A stretch of 64,000 bases of DNA from an uncultured Myxococcales bacterium (GCA_937980205.1 CALJKW010000078.1:1-64000); one strand, 5' to 3'. Numbered from the stretch's first letter, positions 43,862 to 53,360 are shown. Notes: generated from the sequence alone by a model not told the origin. Numbers and translations: made by a program.

Positions 43862-45772
43862 GTGGGCGAGTACGACATCCTGTCCCGCATCGGCGCGGGC
43901 GGCATGGGCGTGGTGTACGAGGGCGTGCAGCCCATCATCGGCAAGCGCGTCGCGCTGAAGGTGCTGCTGCCGCAGCTGTCGGCGGACGCGGAGCTGGTCG
44001 AGCGGTTCCTCTCCGAGGCGCGGGCGGTGAACGCGATTCGGCACCGCGGCATCATCGACATCTTCTCGTTCGGCCAGACGGCGACGGGCTCGCACTACTT
44101 CGTGATGGAGCTCCTCGAGGGCGAGCCCTTCGACAAGATCATCAAGCACAAGGCGCCGCTGTCTGCGTACGAGGTGCTGTGCTGGACGGAGGAGGTGCTC
44201 GACGCGCTCGACGCCGCGCACTCGTCGGGGATCATCCACCGCGACATCAAGCCGTCGAACCTGTTCCTGGTGAACCCGCCGCGCGGGAAGCCGTACGTGA
44301 AGCTGCTCGACTTCGGCATCGCGAAGCTGGGGGCGCTGAAGGGCGACGCGACTCCGCAGACGCGGGCGTCGGTGATCATCGGGACGCCCGACTACATGAG
44401 CCCGGAGCAGGCGCGCGGCCGCGTCATCAGCCCGGGGACCGACATCTACGCGCTCGGCTGCGTGGTGTTCGAGCTGCTCACGGGGAAGCGCCTGTTCAAG
44501 GGCGAGAACCCGATGCAGACGATGTTCATGCACGTGGAGAACCAGCCGTCGAAGGTCTCCGAGCACGTGCCGGAGCTGCCGCCCGAGCTGGACGACCTGC
44601 TGTTGTGGACGCTGGAGAAAGATCCCGCGAACCGGCCGGCGACGTGCGCAGAGCTGAAGCAGCACATCGAGGCGATCAAGCCGCTGGTGCCGAACGACAC
44701 GACGAAGGCGTTCACTCCGCTGCTGCGATCGCCGTCGCGGGAGCTCAGCCCCGCGACGCCGGGGCCGGGCAGCGCGCGCAGCCGGCGCGTGGGGACTCCG
44801 CCGCCGCCGACGTCGTCGAAGCGAAAGAGGCCGGCGAGCCAGGTGATCATCGGCGACGCGGCGGTGCCGCTGTCCGACTCGACGCGGATCATGCCGGCCG
44901 GCGCGACGCGCGAAGAGCCGAAGCACGTTCCGGACGAGCCGGACGCGCCGGACGAGCCGGCGCCGACGCGGGTGCAGGTGACGACGGACCCGGTGGCCGA
45001 GGCCGCTGCGCCGGTGGAGGAAGAGCCGCTCGTCATCCCGAAGTCGCCGATGCCGAAGGTGGTGCTGTTCGCCGGCATCGTGCTCGCGGTGATCGGCGGG
45101 ACCGGTGGCTACCTCGCGATGCGCAACGACTCGGCGCAGCAGCCGATCGTCGTCGCACCGCCGCCGCCGACCCCGTCTCCCGTCGTAGGGGTGAGGGGCG
45201 ACGAGAAACCCGACACGGACAAGCCGACCGCAGAGAAGCCCGAAGCCGACAAGGAAGCGGAGGCGAAAGCGGAGGCCGACAAGAAGGCAGCGGCCGAGCA
45301 GGCGGCGGCGGAGAAGAAGGCTGCGGACAAGGCTGCCGCGGACCAGGCCTCCGCGGAGAAGAAAGCCGCCGCCGAGCAGGCCGCCGCTGAGAAGAAAGCA
45401 GCGGCAGAGCAAGCAGCCGCAGAGAAGAAGGCCGCCGCCGAGCAGGCCGCCGCTGAGAAGAAGGCGGCGGCAGAGAAGGCAGCCGCGGAGAAGAAGGCGG
45501 CCGCCGAAAAAGCCGCGCAGGAGAAGAAGGTCGCGGTCGCCGAGAAGCCGAAGCCGAAGGGCAAGGTGTACAGCGCCGAAGACGTGGCGAGCCGCATCGT
45601 GGCGCTGGACCAGAAGCTGGCGGCGAAGGAAGCGAAGACGGGCGCGAAGGACCGCGTGCTCCGCCAGTTCCTCGACCAGGCGAAAGCGCAGGCCGGGGCG
45701 GCGAAGACCGACGAAGACCGTAAGGAAGTCTGGAACTTCCTGTCGGAGGTCGACAAGCAACTGAAGCCGTAA
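43862..45772 (+). CDS. Ser/Thr protein kinase with Ala/Lys/Glu-rich C-terminal helix
   Basis: A 636-residue Hanks-type kinase from GTG 43862. Gly loop GAGGMGVVY at 11-19, HRDIKPSNL from residue 126, DFGIAKL, PDYMSPEQARG. Kinase domain to about 275; linker rich in Pro/Ser/Thr; single membrane span about 398-420 (VVLFAGIVLAVIGGTGGYLA). The outside region includes about 90 residues of repeated AAAEQAAAEKKA blocks, a stiff helix or coiled coil, and a C-terminal helical domain (YSAEDVASRIVALDQKLAAK). Catalytic residues intact. Very like the kinase at 5172-6464, whose outside part is missing. The next gene starts 19 bp later. Confidence 0.92.
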   Translation: MGEYDILSRIGAGGMGVVYEGVQPIIGKRVALKVLLPQLSADAELVERFLSEARAVNAIRHRGIIDIFSFGQTATGSHYFVMELLEGEPFDKIIKHKAPLSAYEVLCWTEEVLDALDAAHSSGIIHRDIKPSNLFLVNPPRGKPYVKLLDFGIAKLGALKGDATPQTRASVIIGTPDYMSPEQARGRVISPGTDIYALGCVVFELLTGKRLFKGENPMQTMFMHVENQPSKVSEHVPELPPELDDLLLWTLEKDPANRPATCAELKQHIEAIKPLVPNDTTKAFTPLLRSPSRELSPATPGPGSARSRRVGTPPPPTSSKRKRPASQVIIGDAAVPLSDSTRIMPAGATREEPKHVPDEPDAPDEPAPTRVQVTTDPVAEAAAPVEEEPLVIPKSPMPKVVLFAGIVLAVIGGTGGYLAMRNDSAQQPIVVAPPPPTPSPVVGVRGDEKPDTDKPTAEKPEADKEAEAKAEADKKAAAEQAAAEKKAADKAAADQASAEKKAAAEQAAAEKKAAAEQAAAEKKAAAEQAAAEKKAAAEKAAAEKKAAAEKAAQEKKVAVAEKPKPKGKVYSAEDVASRIVALDQKLAAKEAKTGAKDRVLRQFLDQAKAQAGAAKTDEDRKEVWNFLSEVDKQLKP

Positions 45773-45791
45773 GCGGGGTAGAATCCGCGCC

Positions 45792-46604
45792 GTGCTCCCC
45801 GCCCTGGCGCTCGTGGCCCTCGCAGCCGCGGATCAACCCCCCGTCGCAGTCCTCATCGCCAGCAAGCGCGCCGGAGCCGACGCCTTCGCCACGAAGATCG
45901 CCGCGAAGGTTCACCAGACGCTGGTGACCTCGACGCCGGGCGCGCTCGACGACGCGGCCGCCTCGAAGACGGTCAAGACGGCGAAGGCCTGCCAGGGCGC
46001 GACCGAGTGCCTTCAGAAGGCGGCGCAGCAGCTCGGGCCGAAGGCGGTCGTGATCGGCGTCGACGTCGGCAAGGTGGCCAAGACGCTGGCGGTGCACCTG
46101 GAGGCGGTGGCCGCGGATGGCACCGAGCCGCTGGCGGTGGCCGACTTCTCGGCGCCGGCAGACACGTGGGCGGACGTCGCGACCGAGCCCATCAGCGCCT
46201 TCGTGAAGCAGGTGACGGACAAGCTGGCGGCGCCCGTCGCGAAGGCGGACGAGATCAAGCGGCCGCAGGATGCCCCGGAGGACACGCAGCTGACTCCGCC
46301 ACCGCAGCCGGCGCCGGCTCCCGCAGTGACGGCCTCGCGCTCGAGCGGCGGCAGCAAGCTGGTCCCGATCATCCTGGTCGCCGGCGCAGGAGCGGTGCTC
46401 GTCACGTCGCTCGTCTTCATCTTTCTCGGCAACGGCGAGAAGAGCGCTGTCGAGAGATCGATCAACGGCATGAACACCGAGCTAACGCAGGCGGAGTTCA
46501 ACCGCCGTCGCTCGGCGGGCAACATGTACTTCACGATCTCGCTCTCCACCGCGCTGGTGGGGCTCGTCCTCGGGGCCGCGGGCGGAGCTCTCTTTGCACT
46601 CTGA
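45792..46604 (+). CDS. Exported protein with two C-terminal membrane spans
   Basis: A 270-residue protein from GTG 45792 (hydrophobic start LPALALVALAAADQP). The N-terminal ~150 residues resemble a TolB/FlgO-like domain (VAVLIASKRAGADAFATKI, then LGPKAVVIGVDVGKVAKTLA) with a Cys pair (ACQGATEC). A Pro-rich linker leads to two hydrophobic spans (LVPIILVAGAGAVLVTSLVF and TISLSTALVGLVLGAAGGAL) separated by a short hydrophilic loop. It lies 19 bp after a Ser/Thr kinase gene, so co-transcription and a shared signal path are plausible. The family is not certain. Confidence 0.75.
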   Translation: MLPALALVALAAADQPPVAVLIASKRAGADAFATKIAAKVHQTLVTSTPGALDDAAASKTVKTAKACQGATECLQKAAQQLGPKAVVIGVDVGKVAKTLAVHLEAVAADGTEPLAVADFSAPADTWADVATEPISAFVKQVTDKLAAPVAKADEIKRPQDAPEDTQLTPPPQPAPAPAVTASRSSGGSKLVPIILVAGAGAVLVTSLVFIFLGNGEKSAVERSINGMNTELTQAEFNRRRSAGNMYFTISLSTALVGLVLGAAGGALFAL

Positions 46605-46608
46605 ATCC

Positions 46609-48807
46609 ATGAAACGACTTCTCGCGGTCAGCGCGGCAGTCATCTCCTTGAGCGGCTGCAACTGCATCTCGGGCAACGACGTCACCGGCTTCAAGTGCGG
46701 TGAGGGCGGCGCCTGTGAACAGGGCATGACGTGCTGTCCCGACGGCTACTGCCGCCTCGACTGCACGGGGCACTCCACGGGTGGCGGTGGCGGCAGCAAC
46801 GCCGGCGGTGGAAGCGGCGGCGCCGGAGGCACCGGTGGCGCCGGCGGCGGCGCGGGCTGCGTCGACAGCGAGCCGTGCACCGGCAACCCCTCAGCGTGCA
46901 AGCAGGGCCGCACCTCCTGCGCAGGCAGCGCGTCACAGTGCATCGACGGAGACAACGCCACCGACGGCGTCAGTTGCGGCGCGACGGGCGAGATCTGCTC
47001 CCAAGGCAACTGCATCGCATGCATGGCCGGAATCGCCTGCGGGACGAACCCGAACAAGTGCGTGGAAGGCGTGCTCTCGTGCGGCGCAAGCGGAGCCACC
47101 TGCAGCGACGGCACCGTCGCGAAGCTGCCAGGCGCGTCGTGCGGCACGGACCAGGTGTGCGACGCGAAGGGACAGTGCGTGGCGTGCGCGCAGAACGGGC
47201 AGTGCACCGGCAACGGAAACGTCTGCAAGCAGGGACGCACGGAGTGCAGCACCGGCTCCCCGCAGTGCCTCGACGGAGCCGACAAACCCGCGGGCACCAT
47301 GTGCGGCGCAGATCAGGTGTGCAACGGCTCAGGCGCGTGCATCGCGTGCTCGGCCGGGTCCTCGTGCAGCACGAACCCCGACCCCTGCAGGAACGGCGTT
47401 CAGACGTGCACCGGCGGCGCGGCGTGCACCGACGGAACTGCGAAGGCGCTCGGCGCCTCGTGCGGAATGAACCGCGTGTGTGATGCCACGGGCGCGTGCG
47501 TGGGGTGCACCGCGATGCAGGCGTGCAGCACGAATCCGTCGCCGTGCAAACAGGGCGTGACGTCGTGCGCGACCGGCTCGGAGCTGTGCGTCGATACGAT
47601 GGCGAACCGGACGGCCGGCACCAGCTGCGGCAACAACCTCGTCTGCAACGCGGCGGGCAACTGCATCCCCTGCACTCAGGGCGCCGCGTGCACCGGCAAT
47701 CCGAACGTGTGCAAGCAGGGTGTGACGGAGTGCGGCTCCGGCGCTCCGGTGTGCGTCGACGGCACGATGAACGTGACGAACGGCACGATGTGCGGCTTCG
47801 GCCTGACGTGCAACGGCGGCATCTGCGGCATGTGCACCGAAGGAGGCCCGTGCACCGGCAACCCGACGCCGTGCCGCACGGGTGCGCAGAGCTGCATGGG
47901 CTCTTCGCCGGTCTGCAACGACGGCACGACGAACCGGGCGCCGGGCACGAGCTGCGGGACGAACCAGGTCTGCAACGCTGCGGGCAGCTGCGTGGCCTGC
48001 ACCGCCGGAGCGACGTGCAACACGAACCCGGGAGCTCCGTGCAAGCAAGGCGTCATCTCGTGCGCGACGGGCGCGCCGGTGTGCGTCGACGGCGCCAACG
48101 CGACGAACGGCATCACGTGCGCGATGCCTCAGTTCGGCATGTACACGGCGTGCAACTACGCGAACGGGTGCTCGAATGGCGGCTCGCGCACGCGCGGTCG
48201 CACGGACTTCACGTGCAACAACGGCGGGTGCGTGGCTTCGACGTCGACCGAGACCGATACCGCGGGCTGCGCGCGGAACCAGGACGGTACGTCTTGCGGC
48301 ATGACCACGTGCGGGAACTACACGGCGTGCTCGTACCCCACCGAGTGCTCTCCGACCGGGTCACGCAGCCGCACGTGCACGGCCTTCACCTGCGGCGGCG
48401 GCACGTGCGGCTCGAACACGTTCACCGATACGGATACCGCTGGCTGCACGCGCAATCAGAACGGCATGCGCTGCGGCGCAGGCACCGTCTGCGGCGCCTA
48501 CGGCGCGTGCAACTACTCCTCGACGTGTGACGAGAGCGCGACCCAGTCGCGCTCGTGCAACGACTTCACGTGTGGCAACGGAACCTGCAACACTGGCCCG
48601 ACGTACAGCCAGTCGCAGGCGTGCAGTCGGAACACGGACGGCATCGCGTGTGGAACACGCACCTGCGGCACCTGCAGCTCGTGCATTCCGGACTGCATCC
48701 GCGAGCAGCAGTGCACGACGCCCATCTGTCTGAACGGCACGTGCTCTGGCAGCGACTTCGACTCCGTCATTTGCGGAACGTGCCCCATCACGTGCCGACC
48801 GCAGTGA
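46609..48807 (+). CDS. Repetitive Cys-rich surface lipoprotein
   Basis: A 732-residue lipoprotein from ATG 46609 (signal KRLLAVSAAVISLSGC). After a Cys-rich start and a Gly linker (GGGGGSNAGGGSGGAGG) come about eight units of ~53 residues with eight Cys each (typical pattern CTGNPxxCKQGxxxC, CVDG, GTSCG, VCNAAGxC), then about three units of ~47 residues with another pattern (YTACSYPTECSPTGSRSRTC). The last ~60 residues have CxxC clusters (CGTCSSCIPDC). Likely a long, disulfide-stiff rod on the cell surface. Related in style to the proteins at 1-352 and 38845-41536. Function unknown. Confidence 0.85.
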   Translation: MKRLLAVSAAVISLSGCNCISGNDVTGFKCGEGGACEQGMTCCPDGYCRLDCTGHSTGGGGGSNAGGGSGGAGGTGGAGGGAGCVDSEPCTGNPSACKQGRTSCAGSASQCIDGDNATDGVSCGATGEICSQGNCIACMAGIACGTNPNKCVEGVLSCGASGATCSDGTVAKLPGASCGTDQVCDAKGQCVACAQNGQCTGNGNVCKQGRTECSTGSPQCLDGADKPAGTMCGADQVCNGSGACIACSAGSSCSTNPDPCRNGVQTCTGGAACTDGTAKALGASCGMNRVCDATGACVGCTAMQACSTNPSPCKQGVTSCATGSELCVDTMANRTAGTSCGNNLVCNAAGNCIPCTQGAACTGNPNVCKQGVTECGSGAPVCVDGTMNVTNGTMCGFGLTCNGGICGMCTEGGPCTGNPTPCRTGAQSCMGSSPVCNDGTTNRAPGTSCGTNQVCNAAGSCVACTAGATCNTNPGAPCKQGVISCATGAPVCVDGANATNGITCAMPQFGMYTACNYANGCSNGGSRTRGRTDFTCNNGGCVASTSTETDTAGCARNQDGTSCGMTTCGNYTACSYPTECSPTGSRSRTCTAFTCGGGTCGSNTFTDTDTAGCTRNQNGMRCGAGTVCGAYGACNYSSTCDESATQSRSCNDFTCGNGTCNTGPTYSQSQACSRNTDGIACGTRTCGTCSSCIPDCIREQQCTTPICLNGTCSGSDFDSVICGTCPITCRPQ

Positions 48808-48870
48808 CTCCTGTTCCTGCTTGGGCGCGTCCTTGCCTGAGGCTCGCACGACGGTGATATTGCCGGGCTC

Positions 48871-50934
48871 ATGGGGAGGGCCCATCAGGCGACAGCACTG
48901 TTCTGCCTCTTGCTCACGGCAAGTTGTGGGACGCGCGTTCGCCGATGCAGCGAGGGCTGCCTCAATGGCGCAGTCTGCGATGACGCTTCGCAGGTCTGCG
49001 TCAACGTGGGTGCGACGCAGTACGAACGCATTACCATCAACGCTCCGACGCGCGTAGGGCGGCTGCCCGCGGCTATCGCAGCGGATCTGGTCCTCGCGCC
49101 CGGTGCCATTCGCACAGACCCGCCGTACCTGCGCGTATCGGTCGACGGAGGGACGCTGCTGGACGATGCCGGCGCTACCGTCACCGAGCTTCGGCTTGCT
49201 GGCGCGGGCCAGTATCGAGGCTTCGCCGCGTTCCCGGCGTCCGAAGGGCCGTACCAGCTCTACGTGTCGCTGCCGGATGGCGGTCTGCCCGCTACGGCGA
49301 TGACGTTGGTCGATCTCACGCCGCCTCTTGGGCTCGTCGAGCTTTCCGCGCCGCCGCCGCGCACCACCTCAAACGACGGTGGACTCAACGAGGTCGATGT
49401 CGAAGCGGTCGGCGCGTATCGACGAGATGAGGTCGTCACGATCAAAGTTGATTCACCCGATCCGTCGCTTCGACGTGCAGACGTGGACCTCGTCTCGGAT
49501 GGAGGAGGACTGCAGCCACTGGGGAGCGCCGATGCAGGCTGCACGAGCCGGTTCGATGGCGGCGTGTGCCTGCAGTCGCGCGTCGAGCTGTGGACTCACC
49601 CCATGCGAGCCTACCGAGATGTCATTTGGCTGAACGTGCGCGTCAGCGATGACGTCGGAAACGCAACATCAGTCGATGGCGGCCGACTGACCGTGACGCG
49701 CTTCAAGTGGTCGCGGGGAATCGAAGGATCGATTGGCACTCTCGCTCTCACACGGAATGGTTCGCTCGTGTTCCCGGCGTACACCACGACCACGAGGCTG
49801 GTCGCCCTGCATGCGAGCGGACGAGATCAATGGGCCCGACCGTCGGCGGGCGTGCTCGGAGCGGTCAGCGTCGGCACCCACTCGGACGAGCACGTGTATT
49901 TCTCCTCGGCGGACAGCGCGTCGGGCACGCTAGAGACGGCTGCCTTTCCGTTCGCAGACGTGATGCAGACCGTCTCACCGGTCGTTCCGAGAACGCCGTC
50001 CATCCTTGAAACCGCGCCGCCTGTAATCATCAGCCAGAGTGGCCGAGAGGCGGCGTGGTTTCTTGGCGCAGGCGACACGAACATCAATCTCTATGGGTGG
50101 AGGTTCGACGATCGCGCGACAACGGAGATCGACGCAGGCAATCGGTCCGGCTACCAGTCCTCCGGAGCCGTCACCGACAACACCTTCATCTTCCTCCCGG
50201 TGTGGAATGACGACGCGCCCACCGATCTCGTGATGTGGGCGCCGCGCATCGGTGGCCTTGGGCCCTTCGAGTACCCCCGTCTGTCGCTGCCGGGCAGCGT
50301 GCTCACTGCTGCCGTTGCTCAGTCGAATCTTCTGTATCTCGGGGTCCAGGCGGCAGACGGCGGATTCCTGATGTCGGCGTCCGTCACGGGCGTGCAAGCC
50401 CCTACGTTGCCGTTGCCTGTCCCGGAACCCGTGGTCCTCCTCGGCACGAACACAATTTTCGTGGGCCAAGGCTTCCCGCTGCCGATTGCATCGCCCACGT
50501 TGTGCCGGATACCAATCGGCAGTGTGGACGTCACGTGTGCGGCGCGAGGGACTCGAGGCCCCATGCTGCTGGGCGCCGCGCCACCGGGCGGAGCCCCCAT
50601 CCTCTACTCATTTGCTTCGGACTCGGTGGTCGACAACTTCTTGCGCGCGATCGACTCATCGTCGTTGGCCACCATCTGGGAGGTGCGCTTGAGAGATTCA
50701 CCGCTCTCCATCGATTGTTCGCGCAACGTTGATGGGTCCCCACGTTCTGGGGTACCGGGCGTCCTGTACACCTCATCCGTTGCGATTGTCGCTGGAGCGG
50801 TCATCACGACGTTACGTTCATCAGTCGTGGACTCACCAGGCGTCGACGGCACTGCGCGGTGGCCAATGCTCACCCACGACCCGCGCAACACGATGAACAG
50901 CCAGATGCCGCTGACCCCCTTCTACTGCCCCTAG
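48871..50934 (+). CDS. Large lipoprotein, possible PQQ-like propeller
   Basis: A 687-residue lipoprotein from ATG 48871 (signal RAHQATALFCLLLTASC). Near the N-terminus is an EGF-like Cys segment (CSEGCLNGAVCDDASQVC). Residues ~60-270 hold beta domains with Asp-Gly turns; after ~275 the repeated pattern of a PQQ/quinoprotein-like propeller appears (GSIGTLALTRNGSLVFPAYT, TRLVALHASGRDQW, GAVSVGTHSDEHVYFSSAD). No enzyme motif. Codon wobble here is visibly less GC-biased than its neighbours (many CGA, GCA, TCA, GTT codons), which may show later acquisition. Other possibility: a generic WD-like propeller. Confidence 0.72.
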   Translation: MGRAHQATALFCLLLTASCGTRVRRCSEGCLNGAVCDDASQVCVNVGATQYERITINAPTRVGRLPAAIAADLVLAPGAIRTDPPYLRVSVDGGTLLDDAGATVTELRLAGAGQYRGFAAFPASEGPYQLYVSLPDGGLPATAMTLVDLTPPLGLVELSAPPPRTTSNDGGLNEVDVEAVGAYRRDEVVTIKVDSPDPSLRRADVDLVSDGGGLQPLGSADAGCTSRFDGGVCLQSRVELWTHPMRAYRDVIWLNVRVSDDVGNATSVDGGRLTVTRFKWSRGIEGSIGTLALTRNGSLVFPAYTTTTRLVALHASGRDQWARPSAGVLGAVSVGTHSDEHVYFSSADSASGTLETAAFPFADVMQTVSPVVPRTPSILETAPPVIISQSGREAAWFLGAGDTNINLYGWRFDDRATTEIDAGNRSGYQSSGAVTDNTFIFLPVWNDDAPTDLVMWAPRIGGLGPFEYPRLSLPGSVLTAAVAQSNLLYLGVQAADGGFLMSASVTGVQAPTLPLPVPEPVVLLGTNTIFVGQGFPLPIASPTLCRIPIGSVDVTCAARGTRGPMLLGAAPPGGAPILYSFASDSVVDNFLRAIDSSSLATIWEVRLRDSPLSIDCSRNVDGSPRSGVPGVLYTSSVAIVAGAVITTLRSSVVDSPGVDGTARWPMLTHDPRNTMNSQMPLTPFYCP

Positions 50935-50972
50935 GCTTGCGCGCGGGCGGCGCTTCGTGGTCCTCCTCACCC

Positions 50973-52349
50973 ATGCGCCGCGCCCTCGCTCTCGCCCTCC
51001 TCGCCGCCGCCTGCTCGAAAGCGCCGGACCAACCCGACGCCGGCCCTCCGGCCTGGAAGCCAGGCACGGTGTACCGCACCGAGCGGCAAGCGAACGCGCG
51101 CGGCTACCTCGACCGTCGCGGCCTCATCCACGCGCACTCGGTCTACTCGCACGACGCCTGCGACAACCAGCCGAAGAACGACGCGGGCGAATACGACCCG
51201 CAGTGCTTCGAAGACTTCCGCGACGGGCTCTGCAAGTCGCAGCACGACTTCGTCTTCCTCACGGATCACCGCGAGAGCTTCGACGACACCGAGTACCCGG
51301 ACACCCTGCTCTATCGGCAGGCCCGAGGAGACGTCCTCATCGACCACGGCGCCGGCCCCACGGCCAACCGCCTCGCCTGCCCCGACGGAGCCCCCGCCCC
51401 GCTCGTCCTCGCCGGCAACGAGACGAAGATGATGCCCGTCGGCCTCGAGCGGCACGCGGACGGCCGCGGCAGCACGTACGGTGACATCTCCGACGCGGGC
51501 ATCGAGAAGATCCACCAGGCCGGAGGCCTCGCGATCATGGCCCACACCGAGTCGGCCAACCTCGACGACCTCATCAACGTCGGCCTCGACGGCTTCGAGA
51601 TGTACAACCTCCACGCGAACAGCCTGAAGAACCTGGCCATCGCGGCGGACTGGGCGCTGAAGCTCGACGCGAAGATGTTCGACGGCCTCCCCGACCCGAA
51701 CATCTTCCTCATCGGCTACAACCTCGAAGACCCCGTCTACCTCGAGCGCTGGGGCACGGTGCTCTCGCGCGGCGTGAAGCGCGTGACGACGATGGGCACC
51801 GACTGCCACCGCAACACGCTCCCGCAGCTCGCGCAGGACGGAGAGCGCGTCGACAGCTACCGCCGCATGATGTCGATGTTCTCGAACCACCTGCTGGTGA
51901 CGCCCAGAGGCACCGACGGCACCATCGACGACCGCGACCTCAAAGAGGCGCTGAAGGCCGGCCGCCTCTACGGCAGCTTCGACTTCCTCGGCTACCCCGA
52001 AGGCTTCGAGTTCGTCGCGAAGACGAACGGCGGCACCGTCTACGAGATGGGCTCGACCGCTCCGGTGGGAGCGGTGCTCGAAGCGAAGCTGCCGCGCGTG
52101 CAAGGCGGCGTCGAGACCTCCGCGGAGCTGCCGACGCTGAAGCTCAACCTCTACGTCGCGCGCGACGGCGGCTGGGACGTGCTGGCGGCGGGGAACGCAG
52201 ACCTGTCGTACACCGCGGACACTCCGGGGGCGTACCGCGTCGAGGTGCGGATGGTGCCGAAGCACCTCAAGGCGCACGTGGGGCGGCGGCAGGACCTGCT
52301 GAAGGCCGAGCGGCCGTGGGTGTACAGCAACGCGATCTACGTGCAGTAG
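50973..52349 (+). CDS. PHP-like metallo-hydrolase lipoprotein
   Basis: A 458-residue lipoprotein from ATG 50973 (signal RRALALALLAAACS). The catalytic-type motifs of the PHP (polymerase and histidinol phosphatase) superfamily are recognisable: GLIHAHSVYSHDACD, FVFLTDHRESFD, AGNETKMM, IMAHTESANLDDL and GTDCHRNT. In known members these His/Asp bind metal ions and cleave phosphoester bonds. Export of such an enzyme is unusual. The C-terminal ~130 residues are beta-type (LNLYVARDGGWDVLAAGNAD). Substrate unknown. The next gene is an EEP-family protein 85 bp downstream, perhaps of related function. Confidence 0.82.
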   Translation: MRRALALALLAAACSKAPDQPDAGPPAWKPGTVYRTERQANARGYLDRRGLIHAHSVYSHDACDNQPKNDAGEYDPQCFEDFRDGLCKSQHDFVFLTDHRESFDDTEYPDTLLYRQARGDVLIDHGAGPTANRLACPDGAPAPLVLAGNETKMMPVGLERHADGRGSTYGDISDAGIEKIHQAGGLAIMAHTESANLDDLINVGLDGFEMYNLHANSLKNLAIAADWALKLDAKMFDGLPDPNIFLIGYNLEDPVYLERWGTVLSRGVKRVTTMGTDCHRNTLPQLAQDGERVDSYRRMMSMFSNHLLVTPRGTDGTIDDRDLKEALKAGRLYGSFDFLGYPEGFEFVAKTNGGTVYEMGSTAPVGAVLEAKLPRVQGGVETSAELPTLKLNLYVARDGGWDVLAAGNADLSYTADTPGAYRVEVRMVPKHLKAHVGRRQDLLKAERPWVYSNAIYVQ

Positions 52350-52434
52350 CTGTCTCCCGGCAGAGGACACCGTCAACGGGCTGCACAGCGCGGCGCGAAT
52401 ACGAGCACGGCGGCGGGTTCGACAACCGGGCACC

Positions 52435-53205
52435 ATGCTCGACACCCGCCTGCGAACCTCCGCTGCCGTCGCTGCTCAACGCCGTCCGCGCGACGCCGAC
52501 GTGCGCGCCGTGACGTTCAACTGGCCCAAGCGCTTCGGCAAGGGAGGCGAGGCGGGCGACGAAGCGATGTTCGAGCGGCTCTCCGCGCAGGCGGACGTGA
52601 TGGGGCTGCAGGAGTTCCGGTGGGCGATGCCGAAGATCACCGACGGCGAGAAGAAGTGGGGCTTCTTCAACCCCAACCCGCCCCGCGACGGAGACCCCGA
52701 GCGCGCCGGCCAGGTGCTCGCCTGGCGGAAGGACAAGTTCCAGCTGCTCGACACCGGCACGACGCTGCTCAACCGGCCGACGCGGATTCAGCAGAAGGCG
52801 GCGGGCCCGACGGTGCATCGCAGCAAGTCGATCATCTGGGCGAAGCTGCGGCACCGCGAGACGAAGGAGGTGTGGACGGTGGCGGTCGTGCACCTGGTGC
52901 CCTCGAAGCACCTCGGAGGCGCGGCGGCCGAGCTGTGGCGCAAGCAGCGCGACGGCATCGCGGAGTGGATGAAGAAGCAGGGCCCGCGCACGCTGGTGAT
53001 GGGCGACTTCAACGGCGAGTGGGACGACTCCATCGCGAAGCCGCTGCACCGGGTCGCGAAGCAGCAGTCGGCGCCGAGCCACGGCCGCAGGGAGATCGAC
53101 TGGGTGCTCCGCAGCAAGGACCTCGAGGTGAAGGGCCGCGCCCGCGCGCTCGACAGCTTCGGGCAGAGCGACCACCGGCCGGTGCGCAGCGTGGTGCGAG
53201 GGTAA
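52435..53205 (+). CDS. Endonuclease/exonuclease/phosphatase (EEP) family protein
   Basis: A 256-residue soluble protein. EEP superfamily motifs: metal-binding Glu in VMGLQEFRW, active-site Asp/Asn in LVMGDFNGEW, and the terminal SDHRPVRS His-Asp pair. The second strand VAVVHLVPSK corresponds to the conserved His site. Members include DNase I-like nucleases and inositol phosphatases. Without a signal it is probably cytoplasmic. The first ~22 residues are not conserved in type, and GTG 52501 (RAVTFNWPKRFG) is a good alternative start. Substrate cannot be inferred. Confidence 0.83.
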   Translation: MLDTRLRTSAAVAAQRRPRDADVRAVTFNWPKRFGKGGEAGDEAMFERLSAQADVMGLQEFRWAMPKITDGEKKWGFFNPNPPRDGDPERAGQVLAWRKDKFQLLDTGTTLLNRPTRIQQKAAGPTVHRSKSIIWAKLRHRETKEVWTVAVVHLVPSKHLGGAAAELWRKQRDGIAEWMKKQGPRTLVMGDFNGEWDDSIAKPLHRVAKQQSAPSHGRREIDWVLRSKDLEVKGRARALDSFGQSDHRPVRSVVRG

Positions 53206-53229
53206 CGAGCCGCAGGCCGAGGCGTCGAC

Positions 53230-53253
53230 GCGAACGCGAACGCGAACGCGAAC
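53230..53253 (+). repeat. GCGAAC hexanucleotide microsatellite
   Basis: Four exact tandem copies of GCGAAC in the 155-bp gap between the EEP gene and the TerB-like gene. No stem possible. A purine-rich stretch follows. No coding role identified; nothing else recognised in the gap. Confidence 0.85.
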
Positions 53254-53360
53254 CCGGTCGTTGCGCCCCCAAAAGACCACGAGCCGCCGCCCTCGCCGGC
53301 GCGCCGAGACCGCAGCAGGGAAGGCTCCAAGCCAGCCCGGAAACGGCTAAGGTCGCGGCC

